From Oceanospirillales bacterium (GTDB taxonomy: Bacteria > Pseudomonadota > Gammaproteobacteria > Pseudomonadales > Balneatricaceae): a DNA stretch of 64,000 bases. The stretch lies in the NCBI GenBank assembly GCA_018223185.1, contig JAAEYW010000004.1, positions 1 through 64,000 of the forward strand, read 5' to 3'. Below are positions 1-10,273 of the stretch, piece by piece (positions within the stretch are counted from its first letter, which is position 1; each line of letters starts with the position of its first letter). A program made the position numbers and the translations under genes. The notes under the pieces were generated by a model, which saw only the letters and a program-made list of their open reading frames with translations, was not told where the DNA came from and searched no databases.

Positions 1-82
1 AAGAAAACGTGGCGAGACGCGACTGCGTCGCTTGCCAGAACGGCGCTACGCGCCTTCGCTGCAGGATGCAGCTCCTACCTGT
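1..82. repeat. Palindrome-rich intergenic (REP/BIME-like) element
   Basis: Consecutive inverted repeats: GCGAGACGCGACTGCGTCGCTTGC, GGCGCTACGCGCC, GCTGCAggaTGCAGC. Only one copy seen in the window. Confidence 0.4.
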
Positions 83-297
83 TAGCGGAGCCTCTGCGCT
101 CTCAGTGTCCCGGGTGGTCGGTCTGTTCTTTTGAGAGGGAGTCTCGTTAGTAAAGTGGTCTTTGATTCTGCTTCTGAGTGATGCGTAACCATAACTACGG
201 GGGACAAGGCGGTGGTTAGATTTCAGATTTTGAGATTCTTTCCTATGATCTGGCTACTATACTGACGCCTGTCATTAAAGATTGTTCAGGGTATGCT

Positions 298-438
298 ATG
301 TTACAAATTGACCAGGGATGTTCGCCTGAGTGGCTGTGTCATCTGATTGCTGTGTTGTTTGGCTTGCTAGGAGGGGCGATTGTTTTATATATTGCGTACC
401 TTATTTTTCAAGCTTGGCGCGATGATCGCGATAACTGA
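298..438 (+). CDS. Putative small single-TM protein (46 aa), MLQIDQGCSPEWLCHLIAVLFGLLGGAIVLYIAYLIFQAWRDDRDN
   Basis: ATG-to-TGA ORF below the ORF-track size cutoff; central hydrophobic segment followed by a charged tail; directly upstream of sdhE. Confidence 0.3.
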   Translation: MLQIDQGCSPEWLCHLIAVLFGLLGGAIVLYIAYLIFQAWRDDRDN

Positions 439-464
439 TTCTTTCATTAATAAGCAGGTAGATA

Positions 465-725
465 ATGTACACCGAAGAAGATATTCGTCGTTTACGCTGG
501 CAAAGCCGAAGAGGTATGCTGGAACTGGATGTGTTGTTTGTTCCCTTTGTTGAAGAGGCGTTTAAGGATCTGGATCCGGAAGATCAGGATCGTTTTGTAA
601 AACTGCTTGCCTGTGAAGATGCTGAACTGTTTGTTTGGCTGATGGAGCGGGGAGAAGCTGAAGATCCTGATCTTCAACGTATTGTGCGGATTATTCTGGA
701 TCGTGTTCAGCCCTCTGCAGGTTGA
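465..725 (+). CDS. sdhE: Succinate dehydrogenase assembly factor SdhE (FAD assembly factor)
   Basis: 86 aa; RRLRWQSRRGMLELD..F...L motif typical of SdhE/YgfY. Confidence 0.9.
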   Translation: MYTEEDIRRLRWQSRRGMLELDVLFVPFVEEAFKDLDPEDQDRFVKLLACEDAELFVWLMERGEAEDPDLQRIVRIILDRVQPSAG

Positions 726-1155
726 GGTCCAGCCCTCTGTTATAGCGCGGTATCTGTTTCTGCTGCTTACTGTGCTATCGTTTTTTTCAGTCTGGCTCTC
801 AGGCTTAAGTTTTATTTATCAGTTAATTCTTTCTCTGGCGTGTTGCTGTTATTTAATCTATTGCTGGCCCCGTGCTATTAAGCTGACAGACCGTAATTCT
901 GTAACAGCTTTGCGCTGGCTTGCGGAGCGCAAAGCTGTGGTCGTCCGTCTGGGGGACGCTGACTGGGTAGAGGTTGAAGCTATAGAGCAGAGGCTTAATT
1001 TTCCTCTCTTATTAGGGCTTAAACTTAAATTGCGCGGGCGGCGCCGTTCAGTTTCTCTGCTGATCTGGAGGGACAGTGTCTCTGCGGATCAGTTCAGGAA
1101 GCTGCGGGTGTTATTGCGGTTTGCGCCGCCACCGGTCAGCGCCAGTCATAGTTAA
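682..1155 (+). CDS. YgfX/CptA-like membrane protein
   Basis: Overlaps the sdhE 3' end; two N-terminal TM segments and WVEVEAI..../[23 protein letters not shown]-terminal pattern; sdhE-ygfX synteny. GTG start uncertain. Confidence 0.6.
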   Translation: MCGLFWIVFSPLQVEVQPSVIARYLFLLLTVLSFFSVWLSGLSFIYQLILSLACCCYLIYCWPRAIKLTDRNSVTALRWLAERKAVVVRLGDADWVEVEAIEQRLNFPLLLGLKLKLRGRRRSVSLLIWRDSVSADQFRKLRVLLRFAPPPVSASHS

Positions 1156-2755
1156 CGGGTGTCAGGATGGTGTCTCTTGCTTCAGCGCCGCTCTCTGGAT
1201 AATCCAGGGTGTAGTGCAGGCCGCGACTTTCCTGGCGTTGCATTGCTGAGCGTATAATCAGATCCGATACAACCGCCAGGTTTCGCAGTTCAAGAAGGTC
1301 CCGGCTGACCTTATAGTTACTGTAATATTCACTGATCTCCTGTTGTAGCAGGTCAACCCGGTGCTTTGCGCGTTGCAGACGTTTGTTTGTTCTTACAATT
1401 CCGACGTAATCCCACATAAAACGGCGTAGCTCATCCCAGTTATGAGCAATAATAACGTCCTCATCAGAGTTTGTGACCTGGCTCTCATCCCAGGCCGGAA
1501 TCTCAGGTAACTCTCCCAACGGGTGGTTGTGGCTGGTAATATGCCGGGCAGCGGATGATGCGTACACGATACATTCAAGCAATGAGTTGCTGGCGAGCCG
1601 GTTGGCACCATGCAGACCGGTAAATGAGGTCTCACCGATGGCGTATAGTCCTTCTACATCACTCATACCATGCTGGTTGGTCATGATGCCGCCGCAGGTG
1701 TAGTGGGCCGCAGGAACGACAGGAATGGCTTCTTTGGTGATATCAATTCCATATTTAAGGCAGCGTTCATAAATTGTCGGAAAATGCTGTTTAATAAACT
1801 CTGCGGGCTTGTGGGAGATATCCAGAAAAACGCAGTCACAGCCCAGGCGCTTCATTTCGTGGTCGATCGCTCTGGCAACAATATCACGGGGAGCCAGTTC
1901 GCCGCGCGGATCAAATTTATCCATAAACCGTTTCCCATCCGGGAGTCGCAGTTTACCTCCTTCGCCACGCACCGCCTCAGAGATCAGGAATGATTTTGCT
2001 TGTGGATGGTAGAGGCATGTCGGGTGAAACTGATTAAACTCAAGGTTGCCAACCCTGCAACCTGCCCGCCAGGCCATTGCAATGCCGTCTCCTGAAGCAC
2101 CGTCGGGATTACTGGTGTAGAGATAGGCTTTACTCACCCCTCCGGTCGCGAGAACCGTTGAGCCGGCTTTAAACACGTCTACATGTCCGGTATTGTGATT
2201 AAGGACGTAAGCTCCGATGCAGCGATTGTCAGGCAAGTTGAGCTTATGGCGGGTAATGAGGTCAACTGCAATGCGGTCTTCAAACAGGTCAATGTTACTG
2301 CATGCGCGAGCCCGCTCAATCAGTGTCTGCTGTATTGCCTGTCCTGTAGCGTCGGCAGAATGAATGATACGGCGGTGGCTATGTCCGCCCTCTTGGGTCA
2401 GATGGTATTCATTGCCCGCACGGGTAAAGGGAACGCCTTGCTGGATAAGCCAGTCGATGCTTTCTTTTCCATGTTCTACTGTAAAGGCAACAGCATCTCT
2501 GCGGCTAAGGTTTCCCCCGGCTGTAATCGTGTCCTGAATATGTGCCTGGGTGCTGTCTGCATCATCCAGAACGGCCGCTACACCTCCCTGGGCCTGATAA
2601 GTCGAGCCACTGGTCAGGCTGGCCTTACTGAGTACCGCGATTCTGAATGAGTCAGGAAGTTGCAGGGCGAGACCGAGTCCGGAGGCGCCACTGCCAATAA
2701 TCAGGACATCATACTGAAACTCATTACTCATCTGGGGATTCTCTAGTGCGATCAA
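1136..2755 (-). CDS. nadB: L-aspartate oxidase
   Basis: 539 aa; FAD-binding [33 protein letters not shown], divergent from rpoE as is common in gammaproteobacteria. Confidence 0.95.
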   Translation of the reverse strand: MIALENPQMSNEFQYDVLIIGSGASGLGLALQLPDSFRIAVLSKASLTSGSTYQAQGGVAAVLDDADSTQAHIQDTITAGGNLSRRDAVAFTVEHGKESIDWLIQQGVPFTRAGNEYHLTQEGGHSHRRIIHSADATGQAIQQTLIERARACSNIDLFEDRIAVDLITRHKLNLPDNRCIGAYVLNHNTGHVDVFKAGSTVLATGGVSKAYLYTSNPDGASGDGIAMAWRAGCRVGNLEFNQFHPTCLYHPQAKSFLISEAVRGEGGKLRLPDGKRFMDKFDPRGELAPRDIVARAIDHEMKRLGCDCVFLDISHKPAEFIKQHFPTIYERCLKYGIDITKEAIPVVPAAHYTCGGIMTNQHGMSDVEGLYAIGETSFTGLHGANRLASNSLLECIVYASSAARHITSHNHPLGELPEIPAWDESQVTNSDEDVIIAHNWDELRRFMWDYVGIVRTNKRLQRAKHRVDLLQQEISEYYSNYKVSRDLLELRNLAVVSDLIIRSAMQRQESRGLHYTLDYPESGAEARDTILTPVNYDWR

Positions 2756-2833
2756 TTAAGTGGCTAATTATTGCCTGAACGGCTGTTGGGAACCAGTATG
2801 AGGAAGAAAATATTAAATATTTTTTAACATAAT

Positions 2834-2861
2834 GGAACTTAGTTACTGCATTGGGCTCTTA
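2834..2861 (+). promoter_or_regulatory. Candidate sigma-E autoregulated promoter (GGAACTT-N16-TCTTA)
   Basis: GGAACTT -35-like element with 16-nt spacer to TCTTA upstream of rpoE. Confidence 0.45.
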
Positions 2862-2981
2862 CGATATAACTAAAGTTCAGCTCTGGTAAAGGGTTGCACA
2901 AAGCAGGGGGGGGCATTCATACTTCCTTGAAGCTGTAAGCAGCTACATTAGTTTGGAACTGTTCATACAATAAGGAATCGA

Positions 2982-3566
2982 ATGTCCAGCGAAAGCCAAG
3001 CATCGATAGATCATAAGCTGGTCAGGCGTGTTCAGGAAGGTGATAAAACCGCCTTTGATCTGTTGGTTAAGAAATACCAGCATAAAATTATTGGCCTGAT
3101 CGGACGGTATGTGTACGACCATCACGAAGCGATGGATGTCTCTCAGGAGGCATTTATCAAAGCCTACCGGGCGCTGCCTAAATTTCGTGGTGACAGTGCT
3201 TTTTATACATGGCTGTACCGGATTGCGATTAATACCGCAAAAAATCATCTGGTAGCCAAAGGGCGCAGGCCTCCGGATATGGATGTCGATGTTGATGATG
3301 CCCATCACTTTGAGGGTGATAGTGGGTTAAAAGATATTGAGACCCCGGAAAATAGTTTATATCGGGACGAACTGGCCAGAGTGGTCAGGGATGCGATGGA
3401 CAAGCTTCCTCAGGATCTCAGAGCGGCTCTGTCGCTGCGAGAGTTTGACGGGCTGAGTTATGAAGATATTGCTCAGATTATGGACTGCCCTGTCGGTACA
3501 GTGCGTTCACGCATATTCCGGGCGCGGGAGGCGATTGATAAAGAGATAGCCCCTTTATTGAATTGA
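2982..3566 (+). CDS. rpoE: RNA polymerase sigma factor RpoE/AlgU
   Basis: 194 aa; ECF sigma regions 2 and 4 (DHHEAMDVSQEAFIKAYRALPKFRGDSAFYTWLYRIAINTAKN; DGLSYEDIAQIMDCPVGTVRSRIFRAREAI). Confidence 0.97.
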   Translation: MSSESQASIDHKLVRRVQEGDKTAFDLLVKKYQHKIIGLIGRYVYDHHEAMDVSQEAFIKAYRALPKFRGDSAFYTWLYRIAINTAKNHLVAKGRRPPDMDVDVDDAHHFEGDSGLKDIETPENSLYRDELARVVRDAMDKLPQDLRAALSLREFDGLSYEDIAQIMDCPVGTVRSRIFRAREAIDKEIAPLLN

Positions 3567-3683
3567 AACGATGATTTTATAGTTGTACCAGACCTTTGAA
3601 TTGAATTGTTTAATGAGAATTATTGGTGGAATGACTTCACCATAGGCTGTTAAACAGATACTTAATCCGTTAGGAGTTGGCTA

Positions 3684-4532
3684 ATGAGCGAACAACCCAA
3701 AGAAGCTCTTTCTGCATTGATGGACAATGAAGTTGGTGACTTTGAGTTACGCAGCCTGTTGAAGCAGAGTGCTGATAATAATGAGCTGTCTGGCCAGTGG
3801 CAACGCTATCATGTGGCCAGTTCACTACTGAAAAATGAACAACTGGGTTCCGGTGATATCAGTGCAGCTGTTATGGATGCGATCGATGCTGAACCTGCAT
3901 TAAAGATGGACGCTGTCGACACCTCAGCGAATGACGGGATTTCCGGTAAGAGCTTCTTTAAGCCGCTGATCAGTATGGCGGTTGCCGCGTCTGTTACCGC
4001 GGTTGTTATATTGGGGGGGCAGAACTTTGCTATTAATTCACCTCAGCCGGTCGATACCGGCCTGGCTCAGGCGCCACAACCCAGTACAACGATCGTACAG
4101 CCTGGTTTTACACCTTCCCGGGATCTGATGAGAGCACAGTTTGGTGCACCACGCATATCACATCAGACTGATAACAGTGATAAGAATATTATTCGTTTTA
4201 ATGCCGGACTGAATAGTTATATCCAACAGCACAATGTACTGCGTCAGGGGAAACTGGTGAGCTCTTCACCTGGCTGGATTCCGGAGGGTTATGCTCCTGT
4301 TAAGAATGCCATGGCTCCGGGTGCTGAGCTGACAGTATTCAGTAACGGCGTCAACTCCTTTACCCTGAGTATTGAACGAACGGGTGATGTCACTGTTCCT
4401 GAAGGCGCCACGCAGATGGGCAATATGGTTGCGATTGGTAAGAAAGTTGATCAGTTTTTTGTGACCGTGGTGGGCGATGTTCCTCTGATGGTTGCCGACC
4501 GTGTGGCTAACTCCATTGAGAAAATACAGTAA
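3684..4532 (+). CDS. rseA: RseA-type anti-sigma-E factor fused to a MucB/RseB C-terminal-like domain
   Basis: N-terminal SALMDNEVGDFELRSLL...WQRYHVASSLL (RseA_N), one TM (PLISMAVAASVTAVVILGG), MucA-like LNSYIQQHN, then PGWIPEGYAPVKNAMAPGAELTVFSNGVNSFTLSIE...VTVVGDVPLMVADRVANSI, which resembles the MucB/RseB C-terminal domain. Confidence 0.8.
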   Translation: MSEQPKEALSALMDNEVGDFELRSLLKQSADNNELSGQWQRYHVASSLLKNEQLGSGDISAAVMDAIDAEPALKMDAVDTSANDGISGKSFFKPLISMAVAASVTAVVILGGQNFAINSPQPVDTGLAQAPQPSTTIVQPGFTPSRDLMRAQFGAPRISHQTDNSDKNIIRFNAGLNSYIQQHNVLRQGKLVSSSPGWIPEGYAPVKNAMAPGAELTVFSNGVNSFTLSIERTGDVTVPEGATQMGNMVAIGKKVDQFFVTVVGDVPLMVADRVANSIEKIQ

Positions 4533-4538
4533 TTAATC

Positions 4539-4973
4539 ATGCTTGAAGAAAATGGCCGTGTAGTACGTCTCGAATCCGGACTGGTCTGGGTCGAGACGAT
4601 TAAGCAGAGTGCCTGCTCCAGTTGTAGTGCTCAAAAGGGATGCGGGCAGCGTCTTCTGGCCAGGATTGGTGATGGTAAGCGGATGGAGATTCAGGTTGAT
4701 AACCCTCAGCACCTTGAAGTAAAGGTAAATGATGAGGTCACCTTAGGTGTTGGCGAGAGATCATTTCTCACTGCATCATTTCTGGTTTATCTTCTGCCTC
4801 TGTTGGTGATGTTTATTGTTGCAGTGTTGGCGCAGGGTTACGGCCTCTCTGAGCCTGAAGTGATAGTCAGTGCGGCATTAGGCCTGGCAGGCGGATTTTT
4901 GTTAACCCGATTTATCTCTGGCCGAATAAGCCGGAGCTGCAGTTACCGGCCGGTGCTGCTTCGCAGAATCTGA
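4539..4973 (+). CDS. rseC: SoxR-reducing system protein RseC family
   Basis: 144 aa; N-terminal CSSCSAQKGCG, two TM segments, operon position between rseA and mucD. Confidence 0.9.
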   Translation: MLEENGRVVRLESGLVWVETIKQSACSSCSAQKGCGQRLLARIGDGKRMEIQVDNPQHLEVKVNDEVTLGVGERSFLTASFLVYLLPLLVMFIVAVLAQGYGLSEPEVIVSAALGLAGGFLLTRFISGRISRSCSYRPVLLRRI

Positions 4974-5011
4974 TTTACATGTAGTAATAACTGATATACA
5001 GGACAAACAAT

Positions 5012-6415
5012 ATGAAACTAGTCAGAGCGACTTTTAGTCTGGTTCTTTTCTGGTTGTGCGTGAGCAGTGCGTATGCTGCACTGCCAGAGTTTAAGGATCT
5101 GGTTAAGCAGGCTTCTCCTGCTGTGGTCAATATTAGTACGGTCCAGCAGATTTCGACTCATGCTCGGGGTGTGCCGGATATGCAGCTTCCGGATGGCCAG
5201 GATATCCCGGATATCTTCCGTCATTTCTTTCGTATCCCTGAGGGATATGGCAATCCTCCACGCCATAAAGCGCCGCAATCTCTGGGGTCTGGCTTTATTA
5301 TTTCAGAGGATGGCTACATTCTGACCAATCACCATGTTGTGGCTGATGCGGATAAAGTAATTGTTCGGTTGAGTGACCGGCGGGAGCTTGAAGCGAAGAT
5401 AATCGGTTCCGATAAACGCTCAGACGTTGCATTGTTGAAAATAGATGCAACGGACCTTCCTGTGGTTAAAATTGGTGACTCGGATAAGGCTGAAGTGGGT
5501 GAGTGGGTGCTTGCTATCGGCTCTCCCTTCGGCTTTGATCACTCTGTTACCGCCGGTATTATCAGTGCGACGGACAGAAGTCTGGCAAATGAAACCTACG
5601 TGCCTTTTATCCAGACTGATGTTGCTATCAATCCAGGCAATTCGGGAGGCCCGCTGTTTAATATGGAAGGGGAGGTGATCGGTATCAACTCTCAGATCTA
5701 TACCCGTTCAGGTGGTTTTATGGGATTGTCATTTTCGATCCCTATGAATGTTGCCATGGAAGTCATGGACCAGTTGAAGGATAAAGGTAAAGTCAGCCGG
5801 GGTTGGCTGGGTGTTATTATTCAGGAAGTCAGCCGGGATCTGGCGGAGTCTTTCGGTCTGGATAAGCCTGGCGGTGCACTGGTCGCAAAAGTCTTGCCAG
5901 ACAGCCCGGCAGAAGCGGCGGGTATTCGTGACGGCGATATTATCTACAGCTTTAACGGTAATATGATAGATCGCTCAGGTGATTTGCCGCATCAGGTTGG
6001 ACGTATCTCTCCAGAAACCGATGCTAAAGTGGGGATTGTCCGCGATGGTAAGAAACAATCTGTTACTGTGACTATCGGTTTGTTACCGTCACAGGGCGAA
6101 GAGCTTAAAGCATCAGCCCGGCAGGAAGAGAAAGCATCAGCCAACCGCCTGAATATTCAAGTCAGTGCTCTGGATGATCAGTTGCGTGAACGTCTCAGTG
6201 TTACTGAGGGGGTTGTGGTCCGTCAGGTAGAAAGTGGTGCTGGCGCTGATTCTGGTTTGATGGTTGGTGATGTTATTACCATGCTTAATGGTAAAGAGAT
6301 CAATTCAGTTGAAACATTTGCCAGCACTGTTGAAGCATTACCGGATAACAAGGCGGTGCCGATGAGAATCGTGCGTCGTGGCAGTCCGATGTTTATCCCC
6401 CTTAAACTCAAATAG
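5012..6415 (+). CDS. mucD: DegP/MucD-type periplasmic serine endoprotease
   Basis: 467 aa; signal peptide, LTNHHVVADAD, SDVALLKID, NPGNSGGPLFN catalytic triad motifs and two PDZ domains. Confidence 0.95.
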   Translation: MKLVRATFSLVLFWLCVSSAYAALPEFKDLVKQASPAVVNISTVQQISTHARGVPDMQLPDGQDIPDIFRHFFRIPEGYGNPPRHKAPQSLGSGFIISEDGYILTNHHVVADADKVIVRLSDRRELEAKIIGSDKRSDVALLKIDATDLPVVKIGDSDKAEVGEWVLAIGSPFGFDHSVTAGIISATDRSLANETYVPFIQTDVAINPGNSGGPLFNMEGEVIGINSQIYTRSGGFMGLSFSIPMNVAMEVMDQLKDKGKVSRGWLGVIIQEVSRDLAESFGLDKPGGALVAKVLPDSPAEAAGIRDGDIIYSFNGNMIDRSGDLPHQVGRISPETDAKVGIVRDGKKQSVTVTIGLLPSQGEELKASARQEEKASANRLNIQVSALDDQLRERLSVTEGVVVRQVESGAGADSGLMVGDVITMLNGKEINSVETFASTVEALPDNKAVPMRIVRRGSPMFIPLKLK

Positions 6416-6427
6416 ACCGCTGTGATT

Positions 6428-6456
6428 CAGAGGGGCCTCAGGCCCCTCTGTTTATT
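6428..6456 (+). terminator. Rho-independent terminator after mucD
   Basis: CAGAGGGGCCTCAGGCCCCTCTG hairpin then TTTATTT. Confidence 0.75.
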
Positions 6457-6574
6457 TGCAGATCTGTTGCTCTTTGATGGTCGTTACAGTTGAAATACGG
6501 TACACTTGCCCGCTTCAGAATTGCGCCCTAACAATGGGGTTGCATGGTTAAATTTATTAGCTGGTGATTCCGTA

Positions 6575-8374
6575 GTGAGTAAGCTCGAACACATTCGTAA
6601 CTTTTCGATTATTGCCCATATTGACCATGGTAAGTCGACCCTGGCTGATCGCTTTATTCAGACCTGCGGTGGGCTGTCAGAGCGTGAGATGGAACAACAG
6701 GTTCTCGACTCTATGGACCTGGAGCGTGAGCGCGGAATCACGATCAAAGCGCAGAGTGTTACTCTGAACTACACGGCTAAAGATGGCAAAGTTTATCAGC
6801 TCAACTTTATCGACACCCCCGGGCATGTAGATTTCAGCTACGAGGTGTCCCGTTCACTGGCTGCCTGTGAAGGTGCTTTGCTGGTTGTTGATGCGGCTCA
6901 GGGGGTTGAGGCTCAATCGGTTGCAAACTGCTATACCGCACTTGAGCAGGGACTGGAAGTATTGCCCGTTCTCAATAAGATGGATCTGCCGCAGGCCGAG
7001 CCTGAACGGGTTCGGACTGAGATTGAGGAAGTAATCGGCATTGATGCTGAGAACGCTGTCGCCTGTAGTGCTAAAAGTGGATTAGGTATTGATGATGTTC
7101 TCGAGTCCCTGATCAAATATATACCACCACCAGAGGGTGACCCGGAAGCTCCTTTGCAGGCACTGATTATTGACTCCTGGTTTGACAACTATCTGGGCGT
7201 TGTGTCGCTGGTCCGGGTAAAGCAGGGCACCCTGCGTAAGAAAGATAAAATTCTGATCAAGTCTAATCGCCAGGTGCAGCCCGTTGACGGTGTGGGTATT
7301 TTTACCCCTAAGCGTACCGAAACCGGAGTGCTCCGTGCCGGTGAAGTAGGTTACGTTGTTGCCGGTATCAAGGATATTCATGGTGCGCCGGTAGGCGATA
7401 CCATTACCCACGCAAAAACGCCTGATGTAGAAACCCTGCCCGGGTTTAAGCGGGTTCAGCCTCAGGTTTATGCTGGTCTGTTCCCGACCAGTTCCGATGA
7501 TTATGAAGACTTTCGTGAAGCGCTGGATAAACTGACGCTCAATGATGCTTCCTTGTTCTTTGAACCCGAATCGTCTGATGCTTTGGGCTTTGGTTTCCGT
7601 TGTGGTTTCCTCGGCATGCTGCATATGGAGATCATTCAGGAGCGCCTGGAGCGGGAATACGATCTGGATCTGGTTACCACCGCGCCAACAGTGGTTTATG
7701 AGCTGCTACTGACCAATGGTGATGTGGTTCAGATTGACAGTCCGTCAAAACTTCCGGATCCGGGCTCAATCAAAGAGATGCGTGAGCCTATAGTAGAAGC
7801 CAATATTCTGGTGCCTCAGGAGTATCTCGGACAGGTTATCGGTCTCTGCGTTGAAAAACGCGGGGTACAGAAAAATATGAATTTTGTCGGCAACCAGGTT
7901 CAGGTCTCCTATGAACTGCCGATGGCAGAAGTGGTGCTGGACTTTTTTGACCGGCTTAAGTCTGTCAGCCGGGGTTATGCTTCACTGGAGTATAACTTTG
8001 TCCGCTTTGAGCCTGCTCAACTGGTACGGCTGGATATTATGATCAACGGCGAAAAAGTTGATGCGCTGGCGGTCATTCTGCATAAAGACAATGCCCCTTA
8101 TCGTGGCCGTCAGTTGTGTGAAAAGATGAAAGAACTGATTCCCCGGCAGATGTTTGACGTCGCAATACAGGCTGCTATAGGTGGGAAAATCATCTCCCGG
8201 ACTAACGTAAAAGCACTGCGCAAGAACGTAATTGCTAAGTGTTATGGTGGTGATGTAAGTCGTAAGAAAAAGCTGTTGCAGAAACAGAAAGAAGGTAAGA
8301 AACGAATGAAGCAGGTGGGAAGGGTTGAGATACCTCAGGATGCCTTCCTTGCAGTTTTGAAAGTTGATAGTTAG
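6575..8374 (+). CDS. lepA: Elongation factor 4 (LepA)
   Basis: GTG start giving (V/M)[28 protein letters not shown]; full LepA sequence to KVDS. The track ORF extends upstream to 6506 without homology. Confidence 0.97.
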   Translation: MSKLEHIRNFSIIAHIDHGKSTLADRFIQTCGGLSEREMEQQVLDSMDLERERGITIKAQSVTLNYTAKDGKVYQLNFIDTPGHVDFSYEVSRSLAACEGALLVVDAAQGVEAQSVANCYTALEQGLEVLPVLNKMDLPQAEPERVRTEIEEVIGIDAENAVACSAKSGLGIDDVLESLIKYIPPPEGDPEAPLQALIIDSWFDNYLGVVSLVRVKQGTLRKKDKILIKSNRQVQPVDGVGIFTPKRTETGVLRAGEVGYVVAGIKDIHGAPVGDTITHAKTPDVETLPGFKRVQPQVYAGLFPTSSDDYEDFREALDKLTLNDASLFFEPESSDALGFGFRCGFLGMLHMEIIQERLEREYDLDLVTTAPTVVYELLLTNGDVVQIDSPSKLPDPGSIKEMREPIVEANILVPQEYLGQVIGLCVEKRGVQKNMNFVGNQVQVSYELPMAEVVLDFFDRLKSVSRGYASLEYNFVRFEPAQLVRLDIMINGEKVDALAVILHKDNAPYRGRQLCEKMKELIPRQMFDVAIQAAIGGKIISRTNVKALRKNVIAKCYGGDVSRKKKLLQKQKEGKKRMKQVGRVEIPQDAFLAVLKVDS

Positions 8375-8385
8375 GACATATTTGC

Positions 8386-9195
8386 ATGGATTTTGATTTT
8401 GCACTGATATTGGTGATACTGACCTTTTTAGCTGCGCTGGGATGGGTATATGACCGTGTGGCGCTGGCCGGGGCACGTAAGGCACGGATTGCAGCTGCTC
8501 AACATGCGGGTGGTCAGTTGCCTGAGGCAACACTGGAACAGTTGAACAAAGAGAATGGAATTGTTGATCTGTGCCGCTCGCTGTTTCCGGTATTGCTGGT
8601 TGTTCTGATTCTTCGCTCATTCATTGTTGAACCGTTTCAGATCCCCTCCGGCTCAATGAAACCGACGCTTAAAATCGGCGATTTCATTCTGGTTAACAAG
8701 TGGCACTATGGCTTTCGCCTGCCGGTGATCGGTACTAAGATCATTCCTATGAATGAACCTCAGCGGGGCGATGTGGTGGTGTTTAAATATCCCAAAGACC
8801 CGAGGGTAAATTATATCAAGCGGGTAGTGGGGTTGCCGGGGGACCGGGTTGGTTATCAGGATAAAACGGTTTACATCAATGGTCAGCCTCAGTCTCAGAC
8901 GCTACTGGAGCAGCTGCCACCTAAGAATCCTCAGTTGCTGCTGATTGATGAGACGCTGGGTGATGTCAGCCATCAGATTTACCGGGATGTTGCCCCGCCT
9001 CGCAGACCTTCTGAGTGGGTAGTGCCTGAAGGACATTATTTCGTCATGGGTGATAATCGCGATAACAGTAACGATAGCCGCTTCTGGGGTTTTGTGCCTG
9101 ATGAGTTACTGGTTGGAAAAGCATTTGCAGTCTGGATGCACTGGCAGGACTTTTTTACCCTGCCGGATTTCAGTGATGTACGTACTATCCATTAA
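8386..9195 (+). CDS. lepB: Signal peptidase I
   Basis: IPSGSMKPTL catalytic Ser, GDVVVFKYPKDPRVNYIKRVVGLPGD, GDNRDNSNDSRFWGFV. Confidence 0.97.
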   Translation: MDFDFALILVILTFLAALGWVYDRVALAGARKARIAAAQHAGGQLPEATLEQLNKENGIVDLCRSLFPVLLVVLILRSFIVEPFQIPSGSMKPTLKIGDFILVNKWHYGFRLPVIGTKIIPMNEPQRGDVVVFKYPKDPRVNYIKRVVGLPGDRVGYQDKTVYINGQPQSQTLLEQLPPKNPQLLLIDETLGDVSHQIYRDVAPPRRPSEWVVPEGHYFVMGDNRDNSNDSRFWGFVPDELLVGKAFAVWMHWQDFFTLPDFSDVRTIH

Positions 9196-9215
9196 AAGGA
9201 AAACAGGGGTAAGTT

Positions 9216-9590
9216 ATGTCAATACGATATAGACAGCGGGGCGTGTCATTTTTCTCACTGATGATCATTCTGATTGTTGCGGGGATCTTTTTCGCGGTCG
9301 GAATGAAGCTGTTTCCTGCGTACTGGGATCACGGTCTGGTGACCTCAATGATGGAAGAGCTGGTTGCCGAGCCTGAAACGGCAAAGGACTCTCCAACGGC
9401 TACCCGGCTTAAGATTTCCAAGCGTCTGCGAATCAATCAGGTTCATCTGCCGGTTCAGGAAGCGATTAAAATCCAGGAGAAAGAGGGCGTGAAAACTCTG
9501 ACTCTGCAATATGATGTAACTGTACCTATGTTTTATAATGTTGATGCTGTGGTTAAATTCCACGAACAATATGAAGTGATTATCCGTTGA
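9216..9590 (+). CDS. DUF4845 domain-containing protein
   Basis: 124 aa; N-terminal TM; conserved position between lepB and rnc. Confidence 0.8.
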   Translation: MSIRYRQRGVSFFSLMIILIVAGIFFAVGMKLFPAYWDHGLVTSMMEELVAEPETAKDSPTATRLKISKRLRINQVHLPVQEAIKIQEKEGVKTLTLQYDVTVPMFYNVDAVVKFHEQYEVIIR

Positions 9591-10273
9591 TTATTAAGCC
9601 TGCAACCGACCTGGCCAAGAAGCTGGGTTATCAGTTTAAAGATGAGAGCATGATTGAACTGGCTCTCACCCACCGTAGCCACGGGAAACGTAATAACGAA
9701 CGGTTAGAGTTCCTGGGGGATTCGATCCTTAATTTTGTTATTGCAGAAGCGCTTTACCAGCGTTTTCCTGAGGCAAAAGAGGGGCAGCTGAGTCGGCTGC
9801 GGGCGCAGTTGGTGAAAGGGGAAACCCTGGCAGAGCTGGCGCGGGAGATGAAACTGGGTGATTATCTGCGGTTGGGGTCCGGTGAGCTTAAAAGCGGAGG
9901 CTATCGCAGGGATTCTATTCTGGCGGATACCGTTGAAGCGATCATTGGAGCTATCTATCTTGATAGTGATATGGAATGTTGCCGGCCCTATATTCTCCGC
10001 TGGTATCAGTCCCGTCTGGAACAAACCTCCCTGCTTGACACGCAAAAGGATTCGAAGACCCGGTTGCAGGAGTTTCTGCAATCGCGTCGAGCACCCTTGC
10101 CTGACTATGAGCTGCTATCCGTTAGCGGTGAGGCCCATAAACAGACCTTTGAGATCCGCTGTGCCGTAACACTACTGGACCAGCCAACCGACGGTCTTGG
10201 CAGCAGTCGTCGCCAGGCTGAACAAAACGCAGCCAAAAAGGCGCTTGATAAGTTGAAGGTAGTTAAACAATGA
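9587..10273 (+). CDS. rnc: Ribonuclease III
   Basis: TTG start overlapping the upstream stop; [12 protein letters not shown] signature and C-terminal dsRBD. Confidence 0.96.
   Translation: MIIKPATDLAKKLGYQFKDESMIELALTHRSHGKRNNERLEFLGDSILNFVIAEALYQRFPEAKEGQLSRLRAQLVKGETLAELAREMKLGDYLRLGSGELKSGGYRRDSILADTVEAIIGAIYLDSDMECCRPYILRWYQSRLEQTSLLDTQKDSKTRLQEFLQSRRAPLPDYELLSVSGEAHKQTFEIRCAVTLLDQPTDGLGSSRRQAEQNAAKKALDKLKVVKQ

Noticed and set aside
492-677. Many antisense ORFs in the track (for example 492-677, 1670-1993, 7082-7624, 12097-12846, 35370-35948, 38216-38836)
   Set aside because: They lie opposite strongly supported genes and their sequences look like low-information reverse translations.
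2950-2985. Second sigma-E-like box GGAACT near the rpoE start
   Set aside because: Spacing would place the TSS at or inside the start codon and the -10 fit is poor.
6506-6574. N-terminal extension of LepA in the ORF track
   Set aside because: [23 protein letters not shown] does not fit LepA; GTG at 6575 gives the normal N-terminus.
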